A DNA stretch of 64,000 nt, taken from assembly GCF_000576425.1 (NCBI RefSeq), contig NZ_KK069988.1:229976-293975 (forward strand). The letters are read 5' to 3'. Origin of the DNA: Brachybacterium phenoliresistens. GTDB taxonomy: Bacteria; Actinomycetota; Actinomycetes; Actinomycetales; Dermabacteraceae. This document shows, piece after piece, positions 36,280-44,859 of the stretch; position 1 is the first letter of the stretch; each line of letters starts with the position of its first letter. Under the pieces are notes generated by a model. It was not told the origin of the DNA, did no database searches, and was given only the letters and a program-made list of their open reading frames with translations. The position numbers and the translations under genes are program-made.

Positions 36280-37284
36280 ATGCACGACGCCCCGCTCACC
36301 GCCGCCAGCACCATCGACCGGTGGCTGGACAGCCCGACCGGAGGGCCGCTGCTGCGCGAGCTCCTCGCCGGATCGGGCCAGACCCCGCAGGCCCTCGCCC
36401 CGGTCGCGCACCTGCCGCTGGGCCAGCTGGTCGCCCTCAGCGCAGGGCGCATGCCGCAGGGGGCGGTCGACGACCTGGTGCGCGCGGCGAACGACGGCGT
36501 GCTCGTCCAGGAGGAGACGCCGGCGGCCGCGCCGGGCTCCGCCCGCTTCGCCGGGCGCACCGTGATCGTCACCGGCGCGGCCTCCGGCATCGGCCGCGCC
36601 ACCGCCGTGCGCGTCGCGCGGGAGGGCGGGCGCGTGATCGCGGTCGACCTCGCCGCCGAGGGCCTGGACGCCCTGGCCGCCGAGCACGGCGAGCAGAGCG
36701 GCCCGATCGTCCCAGTGGCGGGGGACCTCACCCGCTCCGAGGATCGGGACCGTGTGCTCGAGGCCGCGGACGGCCGGATCGATGCGCTCGCGAACATCGC
36801 GGGGATCATGGACGGGATGGTGCCGCTGCACGAGACCGAGGACGCGCTGTGGGACCGGGTCCTCGGCGTCAACCTCGATGCCGTGTTCCGCCTGACCCGC
36901 GCGGTGATCCCGCTGATGCGCGCGGCGGGGGCCGGGGCGATCGTCAACGTCGCCTCGGAGGCGTCGCTGCGCGGGAACGCGGCCGGCACCGCGTACACGG
37001 TCTCCAAGCACGCCGTGGTCGGGCTGACCCGCAGCGCCGCGTTCCTGTACGGGCCCGACGGGATCCGGGTCAACGCCGTCGCCCCCGGCCCCACGGCCAC
37101 CGGGATCGAGGGATCGATGCGCTCGGAGATGGGGGCGCAGCGGCTGGGGCCGTTCCTGCGGATGATCCCGCCGGTCGCGACCGCGGAGACGATGGCCGCG
37201 TCCATCACCTGGCTGCTCAGCGACGACAGCGCGAACGTCTCGGGCGTGATCCTCCCCTCGGACGGCGGCTGGTCGGTGCAGTGA
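36280..37284 (+). CDS. Short-chain dehydrogenase/reductase with an N-terminal extension
   Basis: A 334-residue protein. Residues about 88-334 are a classical SDR: cofactor loop VTGAASGIG (about 96-104), the NIAG motif, the catalytic Ser (NVASEASLRG) and YTVSK (YxxxK), and the ending VSGVILPSDGGWSVQ. Residues 1-80 (STIDRWLDSPTGGPLLRELL, then VAHLPLGQLVALSAGRMPQ) form a separate helical domain that I do not recognise as part of any SDR. The substrate is unknown. GGAGGG lies five to ten bases before ATG 36280. It is probably co-transcribed with or adjacent to its regulator, the TetR gene 46 bases downstream. Confidence 0.85.
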   Translation: MHDAPLTAASTIDRWLDSPTGGPLLRELLAGSGQTPQALAPVAHLPLGQLVALSAGRMPQGAVDDLVRAANDGVLVQEETPAAAPGSARFAGRTVIVTGAASGIGRATAVRVAREGGRVIAVDLAAEGLDALAAEHGEQSGPIVPVAGDLTRSEDRDRVLEAADGRIDALANIAGIMDGMVPLHETEDALWDRVLGVNLDAVFRLTRAVIPLMRAAGAGAIVNVASEASLRGNAAGTAYTVSKHAVVGLTRSAAFLYGPDGIRVNAVAPGPTATGIEGSMRSEMGAQRLGPFLRMIPPVATAETMAASITWLLSDDSANVSGVILPSDGGWSVQ

Positions 37285-37330
37285 CCCTCCCGGGTCACCG
37301 GCGTCCCGGCGTCGGGGGCGGTACGCTGCG

Positions 37331-37900
37331 ATGATGGCCGCTCCCCGCAAGGACGCCGCACGCAACCGCGAGCTCCTCATCGACGCCGCGCGGGAGGTCT
37401 TCTCCGACCGCGGCGCCGACGCCCCGCTCGAGGTCGTCGCCCGCGCCGCCGGGGTCAGTCGGACCACCCTGCACCGGCACTTCGCCGATCGCTCCGCACT
37501 CGTGGCGAGCGTGCTCGAGGAGAACGTCCGGCGGATCGAGGCCCGCGCCGCGGAGCTGGACGAGGACCCGCTCGGCGCGGTCGTTCTGGTCCACGAGATG
37601 CTCGACGACCTGGTCCGCGCCCCCTGGCTGGCCGCGGTGGTCGGCGACGCCGAGGCGGCGGGGATGTCCGAGCGCGTCCTCGCCGCGCTGGAGCCGCTGG
37701 CCGCCGAGGCGCAGCAGCACGGGCTCACCCACCCCGGCGTCGGCGCGCGGGAGATGCTCCTGGTGCTGCCGATGGCGATGGCGGCCTCGGCGGCCGCCGA
37801 GCGGACCCCGCGGCCTCAGGACGAGGGGGCCGCGACCGAGCAGGCGGTGCGGGCGGTCCTCCACCGGGGCCTGTTCACGACGGCGCCGCCTGGGAGCTGA
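37331..37900 (+). CDS. TetR-family transcriptional regulator
   Basis: A 189-residue regulator. The N-terminal helix-turn-helix is clear: NRELLIDAAREVFSDRGAD, LEVVARAAGVSRTTLHRHFADRSAL; the C-terminal ligand domain is Ala/Glu-rich and has no assignable ligand. The start is ATG 37331 or 37334. TACGCT at 37322-37327 looks like a -10 box and would place transcription start at the second ATG, so a leaderless mRNA of its own is possible. It likely binds the palindrome at 36218-36239 and controls the SDR gene. Its 3' end overlaps the converging EamA gene by 26 bases. Confidence 0.88.
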   Translation: MMAAPRKDAARNRELLIDAAREVFSDRGADAPLEVVARAAGVSRTTLHRHFADRSALVASVLEENVRRIEARAAELDEDPLGAVVLVHEMLDDLVRAPWLAAVVGDAEAAGMSERVLAALEPLAAEAQQHGLTHPGVGAREMLLVLPMAMAASAAAERTPRPQDEGAATEQAVRAVLHRGLFTTAPPGS

Positions 37901-38870
37901 GAGCGTCCGTCCTCGGGGCCGCCGTCCCGAGGTCCAGCACGGGCATCTCGCCGGTGACGGTGGTGTGCGCCGGGACCAGCACCTCCTCCTCGGCGGGCGC
38001 GGCGCCGGCATCGGGCGCCCGGCGCGCCGAGGCCGTCACGCCGATGCTCGCCCCGACCACCAGCACCGCGGCGAGGACGCGCAGCGGGCTGGAGCCCTGG
38101 CCCAGCAGGATCATCCCGGCCAGCAGGGCGACCACCGGCTCCAGGCTCAGCAGGATCCCGAAGACGTGGCGCGGCAGGCGGCGCAGCGCGGAGAGCTCGA
38201 GGGTGTACGGCAGCAGCGTGGCGAGCACGGCGGTGCCGGTCGCGATGAGCAGGAGCCCCGGGGCCGTCAGCCCGTGCAGGGCGCCGGGCGCTCCCAGCGG
38301 CAGCACGACCAGCGCGCCGACGAGGATCGACAGGGCCAGCCCGCCCTGGCCCGGGACCAGGCTCCCGACCTTCGCGCTGGCGATCACGTAGAGCCCCCAG
38401 AAGACGGCGGCGACCAGCGCGAAGGCCACCCCGATCGCATCCAGCGGGGTGCCCTGAAGCGATTCGAGGCCGAACATGCTCACGCCGACCAGGGCGAGCA
38501 GCACCCACAGCAGGTCGCTGCGGCGGGTGGACAGGATCGCGGCCACGGCCAGAGGGCCCAGGAACTCCAGCGCCACCGCCGTCCCCAGCGGGATCCGGGC
38601 GATCGCGGCGTAGAAGGTGCCGTTCATGGCCCCCATGACCAGGCCCAGGGCGATCACCGCGAGCCATTGCCGCCGGTCGAGGCGATGCGCGGCCGGACGG
38701 GACAGCGCCAGCAGGAGCAGCCCCGCGATGCCCAGCCGCAGCACCGTCGTGCCCCAGGAGCCCAGGTCCTCGAAGAGGAGGGTCGCCAGCGCCGCCCCGA
38801 ACTGGAGCGAGGTGCAGGACCCGAGGATCATCAGGACGGGGGTGCTCGTGGAGCGGAGGGAGGTGGTCAC
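37875..38870 (-). CDS. EamA-family (RhtA-like) drug/metabolite exporter
   Basis: A 331-residue membrane protein with ten hydrophobic segments in two EamA repeats, including LGIAGLLLLAL, YAAIARIPLGTAVALEFLGPLAVA and SLEPVVALLAGMILLGQ near the C-terminal repeat. The closest characterised group is RhtA, which exports threonine and homoserine; the actual substrate is not predictable. Starts at GTG 38870 or GTG 38888 are both possible, without a clear ribosome-binding site. The C-terminal 45 residues are a hydrophilic tail. It is divergent from the LysR gene, which is likely its regulator. Confidence 0.85.
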   Translation of the reverse strand: MTTSLRSTSTPVLMILGSCTSLQFGAALATLLFEDLGSWGTTVLRLGIAGLLLLALSRPAAHRLDRRQWLAVIALGLVMGAMNGTFYAAIARIPLGTAVALEFLGPLAVAAILSTRRSDLLWVLLALVGVSMFGLESLQGTPLDAIGVAFALVAAVFWGLYVIASAKVGSLVPGQGGLALSILVGALVVLPLGAPGALHGLTAPGLLLIATGTAVLATLLPYTLELSALRRLPRHVFGILLSLEPVVALLAGMILLGQGSSPLRVLAAVLVVGASIGVTASARRAPDAGAAPAEEEVLVPAHTTVTGEMPVLDLGTAAPRTDALSSQAAPS

Positions 38871-38922
38871 GGATCCAGCGTGCCGCACCCACGAACATCC
38901 AGTCCAGCGGGACTTTCCATCC

Positions 38923-38946
38923 TATAGTGTGAAGCAGGACTTCACA
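38923..38946. promoter_or_regulatory. LysR promoter -10 box and dyad operator between EamA and LysR genes
   Basis: TATAGT (38923-38928) is a good -10 element for the LysR gene; its complement offers TAGGAT for the opposite gene, so the promoters probably overlap. Directly after it, TGTGAAG (38928-38934) and CTTCACA (38940-38946) form a dyad with a 5-base spacer, containing the T-N11-A pattern typical of LysR-type binding sites. Confidence 0.65.
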
Positions 38947-38963
38947 GTCGACGGGAGCTGCCG

Positions 38964-39890
38964 ATGCTGAACCTCCACCGCCTGTTCCTCCTGCACGAGC
39001 TGCAGCGCCTGGGCACCATGGCCGCGGTCGCCCGCACGCATTCCATGTCGCCCTCGGCCGTGTCCCAGCAGCTCGCCCTGCTCGAACGGGAGACGCGCGC
39101 CACGCTGCTGGAGAGCGCCGGGCGGGGCGTCGTCCTCACCGATGCGGGCGAGCGCCTGGCCCGACGCTCCGAGGAGGTGCTGGGCCTGCTGGAGACGGCC
39201 CAGGCCGAGCTCGCCGCCCCCGGCGGCGAGGTCGCCGGCACCCTGCGGGTGGCCTCCTTCCAGACCCCGCTCATCGTGCTCGCCCCGGTGGCGGTGAGCG
39301 TCCTCGAGCAGCGCCACCCCCGGCTGCGCATCGAGATCGGCCAGCGCGAGGTCGACGACGCCTACGACGGGCTGCTCGCCCACCAGTTCGCGGTGATCCT
39401 GGGCGAGGACTACCCCGGCGGCGCCCAGGTGGTGCGCCGCGGCACCGACCGCGAGGGCCTGCTGACCGACCCGCTGCTCCTCGTGCTCCCGGCCGATGCC
39501 CCGTGGTCCCATCCCCGCACCCTCGCCGATCTCGCCGAGGTCCCCTGGGCGCTGGATCCCGAGCCGACCCGCACCGGGGCGTGGGAGCGCAGCTTCCTGC
39601 GAGCCCACGGCGTCGAGCCCTGGGTCCGCTTCGACACGCCCGACCCGCTGCTCCAGGTCCACCTGGTGCGCTCCGGGCACGCCGCCGCCTTCGTCCCCGG
39701 GCTGATCGCCGCCGAGCACCTCGGCGGCACGCGCGTGATGCGCCTTCCCGGCTCCCCGGAGCGGCGCCTGTACACGGCGGCCCGGGCCGGCGCCGGGGAC
39801 CACCCCGCGCTGCGGGCGTTCCGCGAGGCGCTGCTCGAGGCCGCCGGGCTGGTCGAGGGGCTGGAGGACCTCGCCCAGCTGGGCGCATGA
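38964..39890 (+). CDS. LysR-family transcriptional regulator
   Basis: A 308-residue LysR-type regulator. The winged helix is seen in LHRLFLLHELQRLGTMAAVA, HSMSPSAVSQQLALLERETR and VLTDAGERLARR; the effector domain begins at about residue 90 (GTLRVASFQT) and includes PWALDPEPTRTGAWERSF. Small-molecule effectors are unknown. It is divergently transcribed from the EamA exporter gene, with a dyad site in the 93-base spacer, the classical LysR arrangement for control of the neighbour and of itself. Confidence 0.92.
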   Translation: MLNLHRLFLLHELQRLGTMAAVARTHSMSPSAVSQQLALLERETRATLLESAGRGVVLTDAGERLARRSEEVLGLLETAQAELAAPGGEVAGTLRVASFQTPLIVLAPVAVSVLEQRHPRLRIEIGQREVDDAYDGLLAHQFAVILGEDYPGGAQVVRRGTDREGLLTDPLLLVLPADAPWSHPRTLADLAEVPWALDPEPTRTGAWERSFLRAHGVEPWVRFDTPDPLLQVHLVRSGHAAAFVPGLIAAEHLGGTRVMRLPGSPERRLYTAARAGAGDHPALRAFREALLEAAGLVEGLEDLAQLGA

Positions 39891-39972
39891 GCGCGGCCCG
39901 GCGGGCATCGGGCGGCGGATCTCCTCCGTTCGACGGATGACCTGCTGCTCCCGGGCCCGGTAGAAGGGGAGC

Positions 39973-42267
39973 ATGCGCATCCGCCCCGGAATCGTCCCGT
40001 CCCTGCTCATGCTGGTGCTCGTGCTCGCGAGCGCCGGCGGCCTGCTCTCGCGGGGGACCGCGGCGCCCCGCGACGCCTCCGCGCCGAGCACGGTCTTCAG
40101 CGCCGAGCGCGCCGCCGAGGCCGTCGCTCCCGTGGTCGCCGTCCCGCGTCCCGTCGGCAGCGCCGCGAACGCCGAGGCGCGCGCGGTGCTGGCCGAGCGG
40201 CTCGAGGCCCGGGGATTCACGGTGGAGGAGCACGAGGGGCTCGGCACCCGGGCCGTGGACGACTGGGCCGTGGCGGGGTACACGCACTCCCTCGTGGCCA
40301 CCCGCCCCGGCACGGACCCGACCGGGACGGTGGTGCTCGCCACCCATATCGACTCCGTCGTGGGCGCACCGGGTGCGGCCGATGCCGGCGTCGGCCTGGC
40401 GGTGATCCTCGAATCGGTGCGGGCCCTCGGCGACGAGGGGCGGCGCAACGACCTGGTCGTGCTGCTGGTCGACGGCGAGGAGGACGGTCTGCTGGGGGCG
40501 GCGGCGTTCATGGACGACGGGTCGCAGGAGCTGAGGGCCCCGGTCGTGGTCCTCAACCACGAGGCCCGCGGCACCTCGGGGCGGCCCATCGTCACCCGCA
40601 CCGCCGGGCCCCTGCACGAGGTCCTGCCGGCGATGCCGCGACCGGAGGCGGAGTCGCTGTCCGACGCGCTGTTCGAGATCGTCCCGAACGACACCGACTT
40701 CACCGAGTACCGCGACGGCGGCTGGTGGGGAGCGGACATGGCGCTGATCGGCGGGTCGTGGGCATACCACAGCCCCCAGGACACGGCGGAGAACCTCGAC
40801 CCCTCCGCGCTCCAGCACTACGGCGACATGTCCCTCGCCCTCTCGCAGGACCTGCTCGACCGGGACCTGGGCGAGCTCTCGGCGGCGGCGTCGCAGAGCC
40901 CCGTGATGACCACGATGCCCTGGGGGATCCTCTCCGTGCCGGAGATGGTCATCCGGATCGCCGCCGCGCTGCTGATCCTCGGGTCGGTCGCGGCCGTGGT
41001 CCGCGCCCGTCGCCGCGAGGCGGCGCGCACCGGGCGCATCGCCCTGGCCGCCCTGCTCGGACTGCTGGCCCTCTGCGCGGCATCGGCCGCGGCGATCGGC
41101 TCCTGGATGCTCATCGCGTCCGTGCTCGCGCCGATGACCTCGGCCACGGTCGGGGAGCCCGTCCGGCCCGGGGGCCTGCTGGCGGCCGAGATCGCCCTCG
41201 CCGCCGCGGCGGTCTCGGGCGCCTGGCTGCTGGCGCGCCGCCGCGGCTCCGGGGCGGAGGCGGCGACGGGAGCCGCCGTGCTGCTCGGGCTGCTCGTCGG
41301 CGTCCCCGGGCTGATGCTGCCCTCGCTGCTGGGCTGGCTGGTGCTGCCGATGTCCCTCGCGGTGATCCTGTCGACGCTGGCCCACCGGGCGGAGGACCAG
41401 GGGGCGAGGGCGCCCGCCGCCGCCGGCGCGCGGCGGGCCGTGGCGCTCGGGATGCGGGTCGTGGCCCTGGCCGGACTGGGCTGGATGCTCGGCACGCAGC
41501 TGTCCACCCTGGCCGACTTCGGCATCGCGAGCTCCGCGGGGGCCCTGGCCGGGTCCGCCGTCCTGGTCCTGCTCGCCGCGGGCGCGGTGCTCCCGACGCA
41601 GCCTGCCGGGACGCCGGACCCGACCTCCCCGGCGACGTCCTCGCCGCCGAGGGTCCCCGCTGCGGTGTCGCCGGGCGCGCGCCGGGGCTCGGGCCGATCC
41701 CGTCCCGCGCTGCTGGTGGGCGTGCCACTGATCGCCGCCCTCGCGCTGACGGGTGCCGGGATCGCCCGCTCCCTCGATGCGCCGCATCCGGTTCAGGAGC
41801 GGGTGAGCGCCGAGGTGTCCGCGCAGGACGGATCGACGCGCTGGACGGTGCGCGGCGTGACGCCGTGGGGGCAGCGGCTGGCGTCGCGGACCGGCACCAG
41901 CGGGCTCGCGGGTCCCGAGGTGCAGGTCCAGGATGCGGGGGAGGGGCGCGTGCGCCTGGCGGTCACCTCCCGTCGCGAGGCCCGGACGCTCGAGCTGCGG
42001 GCCGAGGGCGGGATGCTGCGTGCGGTGCGGGTGGAGGGGGCGGAGATCGAGGATCCCGACGGCGCGCGGACCCTCGTCGTGACGGGGATCAGCCCGGGGC
42101 GCACGGTCGAGATCGAGGCGGACGTCTCCGCGCTGGACGGGCTCACCGTGCTGGACCAGAGCGATGATCCCTCGGAGGCGGCGGGGTGGAGCGACCCGGG
42201 ACCGGAGATCTCCGTGGTGCAGCCGCGCGTCCGGGTGGCGGTCGAGGTGCCCCTCGAGGTATCTTGA
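39973..42267 (+). CDS. M28-family aminopeptidase-like membrane protein
   Basis: A 764-residue protein. An N-terminal signal-anchor (LLMLVLVLASAGGLL, about 11-25) precedes an M28 peptidase domain with the zinc ligands in ATHIDS, a GAADAGVG stretch, DGEEDGLLGA, NHEARG and AYHSPQDTAE near residue 260. From about residue 315 come some eight or nine membrane helices and then a soluble C-terminal domain (about 600-764). The peptidase domain would face outside. One expected zinc ligand, a DNxSG-type Asp, is DAGVG here, so activity should be treated as likely rather than certain. Its stop lies within a palindrome at 42260-42277. Confidence 0.8.
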   Translation: MRIRPGIVPSLLMLVLVLASAGGLLSRGTAAPRDASAPSTVFSAERAAEAVAPVVAVPRPVGSAANAEARAVLAERLEARGFTVEEHEGLGTRAVDDWAVAGYTHSLVATRPGTDPTGTVVLATHIDSVVGAPGAADAGVGLAVILESVRALGDEGRRNDLVVLLVDGEEDGLLGAAAFMDDGSQELRAPVVVLNHEARGTSGRPIVTRTAGPLHEVLPAMPRPEAESLSDALFEIVPNDTDFTEYRDGGWWGADMALIGGSWAYHSPQDTAENLDPSALQHYGDMSLALSQDLLDRDLGELSAAASQSPVMTTMPWGILSVPEMVIRIAAALLILGSVAAVVRARRREAARTGRIALAALLGLLALCAASAAAIGSWMLIASVLAPMTSATVGEPVRPGGLLAAEIALAAAAVSGAWLLARRRGSGAEAATGAAVLLGLLVGVPGLMLPSLLGWLVLPMSLAVILSTLAHRAEDQGARAPAAAGARRAVALGMRVVALAGLGWMLGTQLSTLADFGIASSAGALAGSAVLVLLAAGAVLPTQPAGTPDPTSPATSSPPRVPAAVSPGARRGSGRSRPALLVGVPLIAALALTGAGIARSLDAPHPVQERVSAEVSAQDGSTRWTVRGVTPWGQRLASRTGTSGLAGPEVQVQDAGEGRVRLAVTSRREARTLELRAEGGMLRAVRVEGAEIEDPDGARTLVVTGISPGRTVEIEADVSALDGLTVLDQSDDPSEAAGWSDPGPEISVVQPRVRVAVEVPLEVS

Positions 42268-42277
42268 CATCAAGATA
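42260..42277. promoter_or_regulatory. MarR-type palindrome upstream of the trans-aconitate methyltransferase-like gene
   Basis: TATCTTGA and TCAAGATA are perfect 8-bp complements around CA. The site overlaps the M28 stop codon and lies 20 bases before the methyltransferase start; TTGACA (42264-42269), within it, could be a -35 box. Streptomyces tam is under a MarR-family regulator (TamR), but a match to its exact site cannot be claimed here. Confidence 0.65.
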
Positions 42278-42296
42278 AATGAAGGAGCCGCGCCGC

Positions 42297-43061
42297 ATGG
42301 ACCATCGCTGGGACCCCGATCAGTACCTCGTCTTCGCCGACGAGAGATCCCGCCCCTTCCTCGAGCTGACCGTTCGCATCCGCGCGGAGGATCCCGCCGA
42401 GGTCGTCGACCTCGGGGCGGGCCCGGGCACCCTCACGCAGCTCCTGCGCCAGCGGTGGCCCCGGGCGCAGGTGACCGCGGTCGACGCGAGCCCCGAGATG
42501 ATCGCGCGGGCCCGCACGGTGCCCGGGCTCCGCGCCGAGCTCGCCGACCTGCGCACGTGGCGGCCGGCGGAGCCGGTGGACGTGATCGTCGCGAACGCCT
42601 CCCTGCAGTGGGTCCCCGGCCACCTCGACCTGCTGCCCGAGCTCCTCGCGGCGCTGCGCCGCGGCGGCTGGCTCGCCCTGCAGGTGCCCGGGAACTTCGA
42701 GGAGCCCAGCCACGCCCTGCGCCGGCAGCTCGCCGGGCGCGCCCCCTACGCCGCGCACCTGGAGGGCGTCGCCGTCCCCGGCGCGCACGACGCGGCGACC
42801 TACCTGCGCGCCCTCCAGGACCTCGACTGCGAGGTCGACGCCTGGGAGACCACCTATCTGCACGTGCTGCACGGAGAGGACCCGGTCCTGGAGTGGGTGA
42901 GCGGCACCGGGGCCCGGCCCACGCTGCAGGCGCTGCCCCCGGACCTGCGCGAGGCCTTCCGGGAGGAGTACCGCCTGCTCCTGCGCGAGGCCTATCCCGA
43001 TCATGGCCGCGGCGTCGTCCTGCCCTTCCGGCGCGTCTTCGCCGTGGCCCGACGCCGCTGA
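42297..43061 (+). CDS. tam: Trans-aconitate 2-methyltransferase-like enzyme
   Basis: A 254-residue class I SAM-dependent methyltransferase. It begins with the family-typical DHRWDPDQYLVFADERSRPF and has the SAM motif VVDLGAGPGTLTQLL (about 35-49), followed by VDASPEMIARAR and VIVANASLQWVPGH. Tam methylates trans-aconitate, an inhibitor formed from the aconitase intermediate. ATG at 42297 has AAGGAG nine bases upstream. A perfect palindrome is just upstream, suggesting specific repression. A stem-loop at 43062-43095 may end its transcript. Confidence 0.85.
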   Translation: MDHRWDPDQYLVFADERSRPFLELTVRIRAEDPAEVVDLGAGPGTLTQLLRQRWPRAQVTAVDASPEMIARARTVPGLRAELADLRTWRPAEPVDVIVANASLQWVPGHLDLLPELLAALRRGGWLALQVPGNFEEPSHALRRQLAGRAPYAAHLEGVAVPGAHDAATYLRALQDLDCEVDAWETTYLHVLHGEDPVLEWVSGTGARPTLQALPPDLREAFREEYRLLLREAYPDHGRGVVLPFRRVFAVARRR

Positions 43062-43095
43062 CGCGCATCGGCGCGGGCTCGCGCTGTGATGCGCG
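43062..43095 (+). terminator. Inverted repeat after tam
   Basis: CGCGCATC (43062-43069) and GATGCGCG (43088-43095) can pair around an 18-base loop directly after the stop codon. The stem is short, so the call is tentative. Confidence 0.4.
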
Positions 43096-43165
43096 CCGTC
43101 CCGGGCCGGGCGCGGGAGCGGCGCAGCGCCCGTCCGTCCAGCCCGCGCGGTAGATTCGGGGGACC

Positions 43166-43897
43166 ATGCAGAAGCTCTACCGGGACCACGGGATCGTCCT
43201 GCGCACCCACCCGCTGGGCGAGGCCGATCGCATCATCACGCTCCTGACCCGGCATCACGGGAAGGTCCGCGCCGTGGCCAAGGGCGTGCGACGCACCGGC
43301 AGCCGCTTCGGGGCTCGGCTGGAGCCCTTCGGGCTCGTGGACGTGCAGCTGCACAGCGGCCGCACCCTGCACACCGTGACGCAGGTCGTCACGATCGAGA
43401 CCTTCGCCCAGGCGATCACCGCGGACTACCCGCGCTACACCGCCGCGAGCGCCATGCTCGAGACCGTGGATCGCCTCACCGACGACGTCGTGGACCCCTC
43501 CGCGCGCGGGTTCCTGCTCCTGGTCGGCGCGATGCGCGCGATGGCCGGCGGCAGCATCCCCCCGGCGCTCGTGCTGGACTCCTTCCTGCTGCGCAGCCTG
43601 GCCCTGTCGGGATGGGCCCCCTCGCTCAGCGACTGCGCGGCCTGCGGCGCCGACGGGCCGCACCACGCCTTCGACGTGAGCGCCGGAGGGCTCGTCTGCA
43701 GCGCCTGCCGGAAGGCCGGGGCGGTCGCCGTGCGCCGCTCCGCCGTCGAGCACCTCATCCTGCTGCTGGCCGGGGACTGGGAGAATGTCGTCCTCAGCGA
43801 CGAGACGACCGCGCTGGAGGCCAGCCGCATCGTCTCGGACGCCGTGACCTGGAACCTGGAGCGGTCCGTCCGCTCCCTGGGCTATGTGGAACGCTGA
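43166..43897 (+). CDS. recO: DNA repair protein RecO
   Basis: A 243-residue RecO with an N-terminal OB fold (YRDHGIVLRTHPLGEADRII, then VRAVAKGVRRTGSRFGARLEPF) and a helical C-terminal part with a four-Cys zinc site (CAACG near residue 160 and CSAC near 182). RecO loads RecA with RecR and anneals SSB-coated strands. TAGATT (43151-43156) is a probable -10 box close to the ATG. uppS follows after about 80 bases, a conserved pair in actinobacteria. Confidence 0.94.
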   Translation: MQKLYRDHGIVLRTHPLGEADRIITLLTRHHGKVRAVAKGVRRTGSRFGARLEPFGLVDVQLHSGRTLHTVTQVVTIETFAQAITADYPRYTAASAMLETVDRLTDDVVDPSARGFLLLVGAMRAMAGGSIPPALVLDSFLLRSLALSGWAPSLSDCAACGADGPHHAFDVSAGGLVCSACRKAGAVAVRRSAVEHLILLLAGDWENVVLSDETTALEASRIVSDAVTWNLERSVRSLGYVER

Positions 43898-43978
43898 GGC
43901 GGCTCCCCGCGGCGCGGGGCATCGGCCGGCCCCCACAGGCCCCATCGGACGCATCCGGACCACCTCGAGGAGGCACCC

Positions 43979-44776
43979 ATGAGCGCAGGGCGACGCGAGG
44001 ACGTCCCGCCGTACCCCCATCCCAGCGGGCAGCAGCCTCCGCAGCTCCCGTCGCAGGTCGTGCCGCGCCACATCGCCGTGGTGATGGACGGCAACGGGCG
44101 CTGGGCCAACGCCCGCGGCCTGCCGCGCACCGCCGGGCACGAGGCGGGAGAGGCCGCCCTGCTCGACGTCGTCGCCGGGGCCCTGCAGATCGGCGTGACG
44201 CATCTGTCCGCCTACGCCTTCTCCACCGAGAACTGGAAGCGCTCCCCAGAGGAGGTCCGCTTCCTCATGGGATTCTCGCGCTCCGTGCTGCGGCGCCAGC
44301 GCGACACCCTCAACTCCTGGGGCGTGCGCATCGTGTGGATCGGTCGCGAGCAGCGGCTGTGGGGCAGCGTGATCAAGGAGCTCAAGGAGGCGGAGGAGCT
44401 CACGGCGCAGAACACGCGCATGACGCTGTACATGTGCGTGAACTACGGCGGCCGCGCCGAGATCGTCGACGCCGTGCGCCAGGTCGCGGCCGAGGCCCGC
44501 GCCGGGCGCATCAGCGGTCGCGGCATCACCGAGGCGAGCTTCGCCCGCCATCTCATCGATCCCGACATGCCGGACGTGGACCTGTTCCTGCGCACCAGCG
44601 GCGAGCAGCGCACCTCGAACTTCCTGCTGTGGCAGGCCGCCTACGCCGAGCTCGTGTTCGTCCCCGAGCTCTGGCCCGACGTGGACCGGATCGTCCTGTG
44701 GCGCGCCGTCGTCGAGTACGCGCGGCGGGACCGGCGCTTCGGCGGCGCGATCGACGCCCCCGGCGCGCAGGGCTGA
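43979..44776 (+). CDS. uppS: Isoprenyl (undecaprenyl/decaprenyl) diphosphate synthase
   Basis: A 265-residue cis-prenyltransferase. Visible are [13 protein letters not shown] (catalytic Asp, about 31-43), [19 protein letters not shown], and the C-terminal [19 protein letters not shown] with the metal-binding segment. It makes the long polyprenyl diphosphate carrier used in peptidoglycan synthesis; the product chain length cannot be read from the sequence. A GAGGAGG site precedes ATG 43979. It converges on the DedA-like gene. Confidence 0.95.
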   Translation: MSAGRREDVPPYPHPSGQQPPQLPSQVVPRHIAVVMDGNGRWANARGLPRTAGHEAGEAALLDVVAGALQIGVTHLSAYAFSTENWKRSPEEVRFLMGFSRSVLRRQRDTLNSWGVRIVWIGREQRLWGSVIKELKEAEELTAQNTRMTLYMCVNYGGRAEIVDAVRQVAAEARAGRISGRGITEASFARHLIDPDMPDVDLFLRTSGEQRTSNFLLWQAAYAELVFVPELWPDVDRIVLWRAVVEYARRDRRFGGAIDAPGAQG

Positions 44777-44812
44777 TCCGCCGCCGCCTCTCCCTGCGTC
44801 CCAGCCGGTCCG

Positions 44813-44842
44813 GGGCGAGGGCGTGCTCGCGCGCCGTCGCCC
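44813..44842. terminator. Hairpin between converging uppS and DedA-like genes
   Basis: Arms 44813-44823 and 44832-44842 (11 bp, one mismatch) around an 8-base loop lie in the 83-base spacer. The adjacent CCGGCCATGGCCGG (44846-44859) is a 14-bp palindrome. Confidence 0.5.
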
Positions 44843-44859
44843 GCCCGGCCATGGCCGGA

